DNA of 64,000 nt from contig JAOWBW010001916.1 of the NCBI GenBank assembly GCA_026119855.1, positions 98,670-162,669 of the forward strand. Direction: 5' to 3'. Position 1 is the first letter of the stretch. Every line of letters starts with the position of its first letter. Below the pieces are notes generated by a model that was not told the origin of the DNA, ran no database searches, and saw nothing but the letters and a program-made list of their open reading frames with translations. This DNA comes from Campanula takesimana (Eukaryota; Streptophyta; Magnoliopsida; Asterales; Campanulaceae). A program made the translations under genes and the position numbers. Positions 22,283 through 32,354 of this stretch are shown here, one piece after another.

Positions 22283-24142
22283 TCAAGGGTAATACTTCTT
22301 CAAGTGGTCGCTGTGCCAAGCGCTCTTTAAGTCCTTCCCTTCTTTGGTGAGGAGTCTGTAAGTCCCTTCCTTGATTATGCGGGCAATCTGATAAGGCCCT
22401 TCCCAGTTGGGCGAGAGCTTGTTATACCCGGGCTGTCTCCCCGTGACTTCAACTTTTCTTAAGACCCAGTCTCCCACGGAAAATGACCTCTTGTTCACCC
22501 TTTTGTCGTGATGGATTTTTGCCTTTTGTTTATAATTGACCATCTTTGCCCGTGCTTCCAACCGTTTTTCTTCAAGAAGGTCCAAGTCTTTTCTCCGGGC
22601 TTCCTCATTCCTTGTTTCATCAAAATGGGCGACCCTGTAGGTGGGTAGGGCTGCCTCTACGGGCGCGACCGCCTCTGATCCATATGTTAAGGAAAAGGGG
22701 GTTTCTCCCGTTGAATTCCTCGTTGTGGTTCGGACAACCCATAGAGCAGTACTGAGCTCCTCCATCCAGCGACCACTTCTTCCCTTCAAATTTTTGTGCA
22801 GAGCGGTCATAAGCAACTTATTTGCGGCCTCTGCCTGTCCATTTCCCTGCGGTCTTGCGACTGAGGATTGCCGATGTTCTACGTTGAGTCTCTTACATTC
22901 CGCCGTAAACTTGCTTTGGAACTGAGGTCCATGATCGGAGACGATAGCCCGCGGCAAACCAAACCGACAGAATATATGGTCGTGGATGAACTTGATAATA
23001 CTTGCTTCCGTCGTGCTAGTTAGTGCCTTGACCTCTACCCATTTTGTGAAATAATCTACTGCGACCACTACCATTTGCGCTCCGCCGGGCGCTTTGGGAT
23101 AAGGCCCAATCAGATCAATCCCCCACATATCAAATGCCCAAGTTGGGACTACCAGGCTCTGCTCCGTGGATGGCTGCCTTGGTATGTTGGCGAATCTCTG
23201 GCATTGATCACATTTGCGGACATATTCCTCTGCATCTTTTTTCATTGTCGGCCAGTAATACCCGAGGAATCTGATTTTACCGGATAGTGTCCGGGCACCG
23301 GGATGTCCTCCACACACGCCTTCGTGAACTTCGTACAACAAGTTGGTGACTGTTTCGGACTTGACACACCTCAGCAGCGGTTTGGTGAAGGATCTCCGAT
23401 AAAGTACGCCATCAATGATCGTGTATCTGGCGGCTTGTCTTCTCAAAACTTTTGCTCGATCCGAATCGCTGGGAAGGATCTCCTTCTCTATGTATTCCAT
23501 AATCTCGTCCACCCAATCCTTCTCGAGCTCCCCTATTTGGTGGATCTCTACCCTGTCAATGGCCGGGCGCTCCGTAAATTCTATCCAACAGTCCACACTA
23601 AGCTTTGCGATTTCTTCGTTTGTGATTCTCGAAAGCAAGTCTGCCTCGGAGTTTTCAGCCCGGTTAACTTGGGTTAGCTCGTGGTAGTCGAATTCCCTCA
23701 ACAGGTTTGCTGCCAGCTCCTTGTATTTGAGCAGCACCGGGTGATTTGTCTCATATTCCCCTTTAACCTGATTTACCACTAGCTGTGAGTCGCTCTTCAC
23801 GATCAAATTTGTGACCTTCATGTCCCGGGCTAACTCTAAGCCCGCTATCAACGCCTCGTACTCGGCTTGATTGTTGGAAACCGCGAACTTAAATCTCAAG
23901 GCTCGTTTAAACCTTTGACCTTCCGGGGCGATCAATAGGATTCCGGCGCCACTAACAGTTTTTCCGGAGGATCCGTCAACGCTTAACGACGAACAATTCT
24001 CCGGTCTCTCCCCATTATTCATGGCCTTCTTGCCTCGCCTTTTCTTTGCCTTATCGGGCTGGACTTTGTCCGCTTCGCTTTCCTTTACTTCAAACGTAGT
24101 TTCTGCCACAAAGTCCGCCAGTGCTTGTGCCTTGATGGTCTT
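22283..24142 (-). pseudogene. Tat element pol, part 3: archaeal-type RNase H and integrase
   Basis: An open frame of over 600 codons, entered after a stop codon at about 24143. The first part is an aRNH-type RNase H (LSVDGSSGKTVSGAG, NNQAEYEALIAGLELA, KSDSQLVVNQVKGEYE). Then come the integrase zinc finger H2C2 (HEGVCGGHPG, CDQCQRFA), the DDE core (DLIGPYPKAPGG, IVSDHGPQFQ, ARPQGNGQAEAANK) and a C-terminal GPY-like module (LSPNWEGPYQI). It inserts cDNA into the genome. All visible catalytic motifs remain, but it is separated from RT by a TGA that appears to replace CGA. Confidence 0.88.
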
Positions 24143-25352
24143 TCACGGGGAGTAAGTTATTTGGAACTCAGTTAGTTCTATAGACCATGACAGCATTCTT
24201 CCCGAGGATTCGGGCTTATGGAGCACTTTCTTCAGCGGGGTGTCCGAATAAACCGTGATTGGGTGGGCGATGAAGTATGCCCGCAGCTTCCGAGCGGCTA
24301 TAAGCAAGGCGAAAGCCAGCTTTTCAATGTTCAAGTAGCGCCCTTCTACAGAGGATAGTGCCTTGGAGACATAGTACACGGGCATCTGAAGGTCGTTCTC
24401 TTCCCTTACCAAAACCGCAGCCACTGCGTGATCTGTTGCAGCCAAGAAAACGTAGAGTTCTTCACCCAAAACGGGGTTGCTCAAAAGCATTCCGGCAGTC
24501 CTCGTTCCATTCAAAACCCTCCTTTTTTCCCCCTTTCAAAGTTTTAAAGAAAGGCAGGCATTTTTCTGCTGACTTGGCGATGAACCTCCCCAGGGCCGTG
24601 ATGCGGCCATTCAGCTTCTGTACCTCCTTAACACATCTGGGGGGTTGCATGTTTATTAACGCCATGATCTTCTCCGGGTTTGCCTCTATCCCTCTCTGGT
24701 TTACCATGAAGCCCAAAAACTTCCCTGCCTTTACTCCAAAGGCGCATTTGGATGGGTTAAGTTTCATATTGTTTCTCCGGAGGCTGGTGAAAGTTTCTGT
24801 CACATCAAGGTCGTGAGAGGTCTCCTTGGTCTTGATAACCATATCGTCGATGTAAGCCTCCAGGTTCCGGCCTAATTGATCATCGAAGACGATTCCTACC
24901 ATCCTTTGATACGTACCGCCCGCATTTTTTAGGCCAAACGGCATATTGTTAAACGTGTAGGTTTTGCCCGCGGCATAGAAAGCGCATGATGGAACGTCGG
25001 CCTCCCTCATTTTGATTTGATGATAGCCCGAATATGCATCTATAAAGCTCAATACTCTATGGCCGGCGATAGAGTCCACTAATTGATCGATCCGGGGAAG
25101 AGGGTAACAATCCTTAGGGCAGGCCTTGTTCAAATCGGTGAAATCCACGCACATTCTCCACTTTCCATTCGCTTTGGTTACCATGACGACGTTGGCTAAC
25201 CACTTCGGATATTTGATCGGGCTTATGATTTCTGCTTTCAGCAGCTTATCTACCTCGACTTTGATCGCCGCTTTCTTCTCCGGTGAAAAGTATCTTTCTT
25301 TCTGGAGGACCCGGGTGAACGTGGGATCGATATTTAGTTCGTGTTCGATCAC
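24143..25352 (-). pseudogene. Tat element pol, part 2: reverse transcriptase and first RNase H, frameshifted
   Basis: The 24462-25352 frame has RT motifs (WRMCVDFTDLNKACPKD, FIDAYSGYHQI, MPFGLKNAGGTYQR, and YIDDMVIK with the YIDD active site). A small deletion near 24470-24510 shifts the frame. The following frame (24143-24514) carries the RNase H motifs LAATDHAVAAVLVRE, YYVSKALSSVEGRY and FALLIAARKLRAYF. It opens after an in-frame TAG (25353-25355) that separates it from gag-protease. Confidence 0.88.
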
Positions 25353-27935
25353 CTATCTGCTTATCCCCTTCATATCCTCTACGGTCCAGGCGAACACGTC
25401 TAGGCTTCTTCTCAACAATTCTATCAACACCTTCCTTTCCTCCGCGGGGATCTCTAGCCCGACCTTTATTGTCTGCTCGGGGTAAGCCGGGTTTATGACC
25501 ACATCCTCCAAAGCGTCATTAGGGCGAATATCTGTAACTTCTCGGTCAGGCAGTGAATCAATTACGATATTGACATGCTCGGTTTCGGCGGCTATGCGGC
25601 GGGCTCCCCTGCTCTGCTTGAATTCTGCCCTCGTGGAGTGGAAAGACAATGTCCCGATCATGGCCGTGCCTGCGACCTCTTTTTCACTTGCTTTGGCCCT
25701 TTTTGCCTCCCTCGGGCTTCCCAGTCTTTGCCTTGCTGCGCTTTCCTTCCTCTTCCTTTCTATTACTTTGAGGAAGAGCTCGGGCTTATTCTCGATGCAC
25801 GTGATCCCTGCAGGGGTACTGAACTTGATTTTCTGGTGAGAGATTGATGCGACGATCCCTAGGGCCGCCTGAGCGGTCACTCCCAAGATTGCGTTGTACT
25901 GGGATTTCAGATCGATCACCATGAACGTGACGCAGGCTGTTTTCTCGAACGGCCTCTCTCCAATGGTTACTTCGAAGTCAATGGTCCCTTTTGCGTAGAC
26001 CGTATGATTCGTGAACCCTTCCAACAAGCCCGCATATGGGGTTAAGTGCGCCTCAGACATCCCCATTTCTTCTAAACAATGGAAGTAAAGTATGTCCCGT
26101 GAAGCCCCGGTATCAATGAGGACTCTTCCAATATCCGCTCTACCAATAGCCATCTTGATTGTTAACGGTTGTGTTGAATGAAAAAGGGTATATGCCAGTT
26201 CACTCCTTCTGAAACCGATCATTTCCTCTTGCTCGGGCGGATAGGTGGGTATCAGGAATACTTTTTCCAGTCGTCTGATCTGGGCGGAAAGCTGGGTATT
26301 GCTTGGGGCTTCCTCTCCTATGTACTGGATGTCATAACGTCCTTCCCCGTCTGCATCATTGTCTCTGACGTATTGAATATTTCCCCGCGGGGCTTCTCCT
26401 TTACTGCTGGACCCCGTGATCCATTTCTTCAATTCCCCGGCTTCCACCTTCTGTTGTATTATTTTCTTCAGCTGGAAACAGTCATCTGTAGTATGCCCGT
26501 GGCTTTCATGGTATCCACACCATTTCTTTTTGTTCGCCTCGTAAGGCTTCCTCTCCAGTGGAGGTGGTGGAGGCAAAGCTTCTGCCCGTAATATCTCAGT
26601 TCTTGGTGCGATCAAAGGGGTGAAAGCACTGTCATCGCCTCTTTTAAAATTGGGCATGCCCCTTGGTCTGCCTCTACCTCGGCCACCATTGTTTCCCGAG
26701 TAGCCTGAGTGATGACGAGGATTGTGAGCGGGCTCGATTCTTTCCCTTACGCTTCTGCGGGCATCGGCCATAAATGCGGGTTCTACTCCGGCCATAGCGA
26801 TGGCCCTGTTATACATCTCCTCTGTCCCCTCGGGCTTTCGGCAAGCAAACTCCTGCCTCAAAGTATGGGATGTTAATCCCCCTAGGAAGCATAGCTCGAT
26901 GTCGTTCCTTGTTAGATCCACAATCTGCTCGGTCATTTTCCGGAACCGAGTGATGTATGCCTTTGTGTTTTCCCCGGGGTATTGCTTAACGCCGCACAGG
27001 TCCGATTTTGGTCTTGCGGCCTCCCCCGCGCCCGCGAACGAGTTCAAGAATGAAGCCCGCAATTGCTCGTAGATGCAGATAGAGCGCGGTTTATGGGCCA
27101 ATAACCACCCCAATGCCTTCCCTTTAAAGGTGGAGGCGAGAGCTTTGCACTTCACGGCCTCATCTGTCGAGAATAGGGCCATCTGCCCTTCAAATCGCCC
27201 AACATGGATTTTTGAGTTAGATGAGCCGTCATACGCGTCTAGCGTGGGCACCTTCCCTCTTTGGACCGGGGAATCACTGATCCATGATGCGAAAGCGTCC
27301 ATGGGTCCAACGCACTTTGTTACGTTTTGCTTGGACTCACATAACTCCGCGATCATTCTTTGGAACTTTTGATCCATGATGTCCCCCGTTTTAGCCCTTT
27401 TTACGGTTTCTGTAATTATATCATCATTTTTAACAATTGCCTTTCCTTTAGTTTGGCCTCTTGTCTTTCTGGGCTGTGATTCTCCCTCCTCACTCTCCCC
27501 TTCTTCTTCTCCCCTCTCCTCGTCATCGTCCACGAGGATTGTCCGCCTTTTTCCTCCTACAATCCTACTGGCCCTGCTTTTAGAGCTCGCCAGATCATGG
27601 GCTTTTGATTTTTCAGGGGGGCTTCTAGCATTGGTCTCGGCATTAAATATCTCCTCGAGGGCTAGATTCAACTGTAGCCCTTCCTCTACCAGATTCTGCC
27701 TATCTGTGAGGATCTGGATTTTCTTTTGGATTTGATCAGGGGTGAGGGGAGTGACGGGAGTTTTTTGAGTTTTGGAGGTTTCTATACGATCTCTCAGATC
27801 TGTCTCTCTCCTTGCCCTTTGAGAGGGGGTATAGGAGTTGCCACTAAGAGTCTTGTTTCCCAATCTGGCGAATACTGATTCCTGGGGCACTTGTCCCGAA
27901 GGGCTAGCATTTGGGTTGACTTCTTTCCCAGTCAT
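25353..27935 (-). CDS. Tat element gag-protease (860 aa)
   Basis: A long open frame from ATG 27935. The N-terminal part is charged, with an acidic run and a KAIVKNDDII stretch. The gag core follows (SFLNSFAGAGEA, VKQYPGENTKAYITRFRKM), then a CCHC-like cluster (CGYHESHGHTTDDC) and the aspartic protease motif VLIDTGASRDILYF. It would make the particle protein and process the polyprotein. The frame ends at a single TAG directly before RT-coding sequence in the same frame. This is either a nonsense mutation or a natural gag-pol boundary. Confidence 0.88.
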   Translation of the reverse strand: MTGKEVNPNASPSGQVPQESVFARLGNKTLSGNSYTPSQRARRETDLRDRIETSKTQKTPVTPLTPDQIQKKIQILTDRQNLVEEGLQLNLALEEIFNAETNARSPPEKSKAHDLASSKSRASRIVGGKRRTILVDDDEERGEEEGESEEGESQPRKTRGQTKGKAIVKNDDIITETVKRAKTGDIMDQKFQRMIAELCESKQNVTKCVGPMDAFASWISDSPVQRGKVPTLDAYDGSSNSKIHVGRFEGQMALFSTDEAVKCKALASTFKGKALGWLLAHKPRSICIYEQLRASFLNSFAGAGEAARPKSDLCGVKQYPGENTKAYITRFRKMTEQIVDLTRNDIELCFLGGLTSHTLRQEFACRKPEGTEEMYNRAIAMAGVEPAFMADARRSVRERIEPAHNPRHHSGYSGNNGGRGRGRPRGMPNFKRGDDSAFTPLIAPRTEILRAEALPPPPPLERKPYEANKKKWCGYHESHGHTTDDCFQLKKIIQQKVEAGELKKWITGSSSKGEAPRGNIQYVRDNDADGEGRYDIQYIGEEAPSNTQLSAQIRRLEKVFLIPTYPPEQEEMIGFRRSELAYTLFHSTQPLTIKMAIGRADIGRVLIDTGASRDILYFHCLEEMGMSEAHLTPYAGLLEGFTNHTVYAKGTIDFEVTIGERPFEKTACVTFMVIDLKSQYNAILGVTAQAALGIVASISHQKIKFSTPAGITCIENKPELFLKVIERKRKESAARQRLGSPREAKRAKASEKEVAGTAMIGTLSFHSTRAEFKQSRGARRIAAETEHVNIVIDSLPDREVTDIRPNDALEDVVINPAYPEQTIKVGLEIPAEERKVLIELLRRSLDVFAWTVEDMKGISR

Positions 27936-28080
27936 TGTGAAGATTTTTTATGTCGAAAATCAACAGAAAAGACGGGGTACCTTTTTAGAACCGTGAAGGA
28001 CGGAAGAACCAAATGAGGATTTGAAATGAATTAGATTGGAAAAGCAAACGAAGCAAGAAGATTCCACTGGGAAGATTTTC

Positions 28081-28100
28081 GATTCCCGGCAATGGAACCA
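28081..28100 (-). other. Primer-binding site of the Tat element
   Basis: The plus-strand sequence gattcccggcaatggaacca looks like a tRNA 3' end (T-arm gattcc, terminal cca) and lies one base inside the 5' LTR. Its complement would prime minus-strand DNA. I cannot assign the tRNA with certainty. Confidence 0.7.
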
Positions 28101-28101
28101 C

Positions 28102-28746
28102 TGATGACGCCCTAAGTTTCTGGGGTCACGGAGGTAGAACTCCAATATAGATGTCTCTTGATCCTGATCACAACACAAACAAGAACACCGTTAAGGCCAA
28201 GGCCGGGTTGGAATCCGGCTTAGGCCCTCGGGTGTGAGAGTAAGATCTCTGAGGAAAACCTAAGTAGAAAGCTTGTGAAAGCCTTGTGTGTGTGAATAGG
28301 ATGGAGCGCGTACCTGGCCCTTTGGGGCGGATAGGAGTATTTATATGAGTAGAAGGAGGAGGTAGGTTTAAGGTACTAACCGCCCTTGTACCGGATGGAC
28401 ACGCGGCAGGTCCTCATTGGTTCGGCCAGGGGAGTGGCTGGGAACGTGGCGTGTTGTCAGGGAGTCATGGTTCTTCCACCAACCGTTATGGTACGTCAGG
28501 TACGAACTGGTAACGTCTGTAGTACGTTTGTGACAGCTGGCTGCTGCGGGCTCCGGGCAGGTGGTTGAGTGATCAACACGGGACCCTAAGAATAGCGGGA
28601 GGCAGAGCTACCTCGGTTATGGTTATCATGAAGCCCGGGTCTCTCGGGCTTACCAGCTCGCGGGCTTATCCGGTTTGATGTGGTCGAGCTCGTTTGTACT
28701 GGCTTTGAACCGGGTCCTGTCCGGTCTGCGATGCTCGATCCTATCA
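28102..28746 (-). repeat. 5' LTR of the Tat element
   Basis: Pairs with 16913-17557 over 645 bp. A minus-strand TATA box (TATAAATA) at 28338-28345 would start genomic RNA. Confidence 0.93.
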
Positions 28747-29144
28747 GTGCACATTTAACTTTTAATAATCAACACAAGTAAATTTTGACCAATTATAACA
28801 TTCGTCTCACACTTGTGAGTTCACCATCAAAAAAATAACTATAACCAAACAAAAATGAGAAGGGAATATAACATTTATCATGAAATAACACTGAGTATTT
28901 GTTTTTTCATTCAAATGTTCGCTCACTCACTCAGAAAAAGACCTTTCACCAATTAATTTGGTCTAAAATAAGCATTTTTCAATCATTAGTGACGATAGTA
29001 CCCTCTTCAAGAAGGCAAATCTACAACTTAAAGCCAAGGGAGTTGGTGGTGGACATTGTTGCCACGAAAGAACTTGTTTGATCATTCTTTTACCATGAAT
29101 AACAAATTGTGGTTACTACTTGTAATACTCCATCCGTCTCAAAA
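28747..29144. repeat. Right copy of the ~397-bp duplication
   Basis: Repeats 16517-16912 and then continues into the rest of the Stowaway MITE (29128-29306), so it represents the intact pre-insertion sequence. Confidence 0.92.
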
Positions 29145-29306
29145 TGATCTTCTCATTTGGCATTTTTCATTGTCCCAAAAAATTCTTCACATTTCTACAA
29201 CCTAGGCTTAGAAGTGCCTAAACAAAACATGACTAGTGAATCAAGTGTTCGTATCCTTAAAAAGTTTGAATAGTCAAATGTGAAGATCATTTTAGGACGG
29301 AGGGAG
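29128..29306. mobile_element. Stowaway MITE, 179-bp family (target of the Tat insertion)
   Basis: TIRs ctccatccgtctcaaaatga and ttaggacggagggag, TA-flanked. Oriented opposite to the copy at 6904-7082. Its first 17 bases are repeated at 16896-16912, directly before the left LTR. Confidence 0.92.
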
Positions 29307-29539
29307 TATATCCGATGTAAATCTCGTTATAAATTTTTATTATAAAGATGTAAATGCGTAGCAAAGGAGATGTTGCAATACATCTAATGTAATTCATGTT
29401 TAATTTTTTCTTTTTTCAATATTAAAGACGCATGCATGTGAACTTAAAAGAGATTCAAGTTGCTTCCTAATGTACTATGTGCACTGATTTATCTCAATTA
29501 AATGTTAATTTTGTATAAAAAATAATTATACAAAAATGT

Positions 29540-30200
29540 GAACGGTATAAACCGAGCATATCTTTGGATCGGGTTACACCTGACTGCGTAAGGCCCAATA
29601 GAACCAAGAGAATGGGTCCACCAAACCTTGGACTTACAAGAAAGATTCCACAGCCTTGGACATGGGCCGAGCCCACCCGGCACAATATATCGTCTCCTCG
29701 ACATGCGTGCATGCCGACCAAGCTAGTGGGAGAACCATGTCCTAAGCACCAGTACCTTCCTCGGCCTTACCTAGTCACAAGTATCATGACTACCCTCCTC
29801 GGCTTTGCCTAGGCCGACCACGAGGAGGCGTAGGCCGACCAAGGTTATGTGCCTCATGTGACATGGTCAGCGCACAATATCATGCAGAATCCTATTCAAA
29901 TAAGGAATGTACATACAGAGTCCAAGATCCACTCCAGGAGATATACCTGAATAAGAAGACATTCTCCTATAAGGAAACTACAGAATGCATACCTAATTGG
30001 GATTCTACTTTCCTAATTCAGTCCATAACTATCTACACTCCATAACCTCATTTCTAAGCAAGGAAAAAATTTCACAACACCTATATATGCATGCCATAAT
30101 TCGGTCGTCATGGGTGATGCGTCATTTGACTCTCAACTCTTATCGATACATATAAAATACTTATTCTCACATCGGAGGGCCTTTGGCGGTGAAGCCGCAG
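29540..30200 (+). mobile_element. LTR remnant, probably Ty3/gypsy
   Basis: The segment has a GC-rich U3-like part (29570-29870), a TATA-like tatatatgcat (30084-30094) and a terminal block cacatcggagggcctttggc (30169-30188). That block resembles the R-U5 end common in Tat-type LTRs. No PBS or coding region follows. Boundaries are approximate. Confidence 0.4.
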
Positions 30201-30344
30201 CTAGCTTACATTTGTTCAGATTGTTCGGGAAAAAGAAATTATTTGCGAAAGAAATTGTGTACGTCACTTTCAAATATTCTTGGTAAGAAAGCGGAGTTAG
30301 AGTGGATTGGAGGTTGTTACGTGGGAACAGACTCTTTCATGCTA

Positions 30345-30400
30345 ATGAAAAGCCCCGGTAAACGGCGACAGTAACTCTAACTGTCCTAAGGTAGTAAAAT
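30345..30400 (+). other. Large-subunit rRNA-like fragment
   Basis: The core ggtaaacggcgacagtaact and, after it, ctaactgtcctaaggtagta strongly recall the universally conserved peptidyl-transferase-domain segment of 23S/25S rRNA. Similarity fades after aaaattc (30397-30403). It is far too short to be a gene. It may be a retrotransposed scrap or part of an unrecognised element. Confidence 0.5.
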
Positions 30401-31652
30401 TCGGACGCAGTCCAACGAGAGACTGATCTCGCAAATAGCGTCCATCGAGAAAAGGATCGAGGAGGCGTTTCCTTTATTAAATAATAATTAAAAAAATTGT
30501 GGTTGTATTTTCCCAAATTGATATTTGGGAAAATAAAGATATTAAGGCTTAATTATGTGGATTATGGTTGGAATATTAAGCAACATTATGTTCTACAAAG
30601 ACCGTCGCTAAAGGCCGACTTCCCGTGAAACTTACCACTCTAGATATAGATTACTCGAGAGAGGTGGGTTTCATAGGAGGAGATTGACCTCTTAGAAGAC
30701 TTATTTTGCTAGAAAATAATTTGCTAGAAGAAATTTGCTAAAGACAAATTATGTGTCAAAAAAGAATTAGTGTTCCACTAATGTTTGGATTTTAACATCA
30801 TTTAGCCTTAATTGTATGACTTAATATTGTCATTTGTAACTTTCAATTAACTACTCATGTTAATGATATATTGAATTGGTGAATGAATGATCTTGGAGTT
30901 ACAAGTGTGGACAATATATGTAGAGTCATCCACAATTGTTGAAAAGAATGAAAAAGAGTGTGGAAAAACACTTAGAGAAGAGAGAAGAAGAGAAAATGCT
31001 AGAGAGAAAAAGTATTTTGAAAATACTTGTTTTTTAATCATGAAAGCATGAATGATATGAGATAGTACTTAAGGTACAACTTGCACATCAAGAGAGAAAC
31101 AGAAAATTCTATGGTTAGAGTTTTGTTTGTTCTTATATTTTTCTTCTATTTCTCCTTCTATGTAATCGATGGTAGTAACGTCCAAGCACAATTGAATTCG
31201 CCGGGAATTCAAGTGCATGAGTACCCCCGGTCCGTCCGTTCTATCTTGGGAGACATTCGTCCGTGAGTACCGTATGGTAACCTCAATGCACAACACCAAT
31301 GGTGAGTGGGCGAATAAGTTTTAAAGAGACATTGATTAGCGTTGGGCTCGGACAAATATCTACAAATGGTCGTTTGATTTAGTTTTCCGTTCTTGTTTGC
31401 ATTTTGTATCTATAATTGTTTCCCTCGTATATTGTTGTACAAATGCAAATTTTTTCTAACGCAAATTATTTTCTAAAATAATGCAAGTGTCATAACTATA
31501 ATAAGTATCCGGGAACTAATTAAATTTACCAAAAGAAATATTAATAAAAAATGGAAATAATACTACTCCAGTTGTAAAAACAAACAAAAAGAACAAACGG
31601 GTCGCTTTTCCAGCACCATGCGCAACCACTATGGACGGAAGAAACCTCAAAC

Positions 31653-31683
<31 letters not shown>

Positions 31684-31700
31684 ACATACACACACTGCGT

Positions 31701-31735
<35 letters not shown>

Positions 31736-32008
31736 GGATGATCAGAAGAATCGCAACAAATTTCAAACTCCAATCCGTGATTTCACTCTGTCTTTTTTCT
31801 CTTTATTTCTCCCCCTCCCCTCCCTCATTTGTATCTATCCATCTCTCTCTATATTTCTGTATGTATATATCTCTCTATATGTTGACATTTGCTTTTTGAA
31901 TTCTAAAGAAACCCAAATCCGTTTCTTCTTGCCAGTAATTATTTCTTATCTTAAACGGCATTTTATTACTTTTCATTGCTTTACTATTAATATTTTCAGC
32001 ATTCAGCA
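30401..32008. other. Unassigned region with microsatellites
   Basis: Contains LTR-like but unclassified sequence (30560-31340, including gtccgtccgttctatcttgg). It also has a CT repeat (31659-31682) and an AC repeat (31708-31733) some 300 bp before the GH127 promoter region. I see no convincing gene. Confidence 0.45.
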
Positions 32009-32016
32009 TATATATA
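32009..32016 (+). promoter_or_regulatory. Possible TATA box of the GH127 gene
   Basis: tatatata lies about 340 bp upstream of the ATG at 32355. A 5'-UTR intron ending at tttgttttag (32333) would shorten the mature leader. Motif inference only. Confidence 0.35.
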
Positions 32017-32354
32017 GGAGTTGTCTCTGTTATTCAGCTAAAACAATGTCACTTTCAGTGGGTATTTGTGTATTTGATATGGGTATTCTTTAAAATTTCT
32101 CTTTCTTGTACCTTTCACTCTGTCAAAATTTTCCAGTTTGTGAAGAAAAGAGGTCCGGCCATTTCTTGCCTTTTAAGGGTAAACTCCAATTCATCATTGT
32201 ATGATCACTATAAATTGTTTTATTTTTCTTTTGCAGTAGGAAATGAGAAGGCTTACTGATTTTTAATTTTGTTGATTTTAAGGTTTTACGAAGATTAATG
32301 TGTTTGTTCTTGCTGTTTCCATCTTTGTTTTAGGTAAACAGATTTGGGATTTCC

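Larger units (their letters stand above)
16913..28746 (-). mobile_element. Tat-lineage Ty3/gypsy LTR retrotransposon (11.8 kb)
   Basis: LTRs at 16913-17557 and 28102-28746 are both 645 bp and begin tg and end ca. On the minus strand the order is 5' LTR, PBS, gag-protease, RT-RNase H, archaeal-type RNase H, integrase, a 75-bp repeat array, an antisense gene and the 3' LTR. The second RNase H and the extra ORF between integrase and 3' LTR identify the Tat group (Ogre/Retand relatives). LTRs differ at about 8 sites by eye. Immediate flanks (caaaa and gtgca) show no 5-bp duplication. The pol is broken at three points, so it cannot act alone. Confidence 0.9.

Noticed and set aside
22546..27735. 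Several 70-150 codon plus-strand ORFs across the pol region
   Set aside because: They are antisense shadows of gag-pol codons, without start context or domains.
30350..30400. Match to a homing endonuclease (I-CeuI-type) target in LSU rRNA
   Set aside because: The site is simply the conserved rRNA core. Several mismatches exist and no endonuclease or intron is nearby.
31081..31266. Possible small secreted protein (61 codons, hydrophobic start)
   Set aside because: There are no supporting splice or promoter signals and the region looks like an unclassified LTR remnant. Cannot be supported.
31516..31899. ORFs of about 90 codons around the CT/AC microsatellites
   Set aside because: They translate simple repeats into runs of Ser-Leu, Thr-His or Arg-Glu. 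Not genes.
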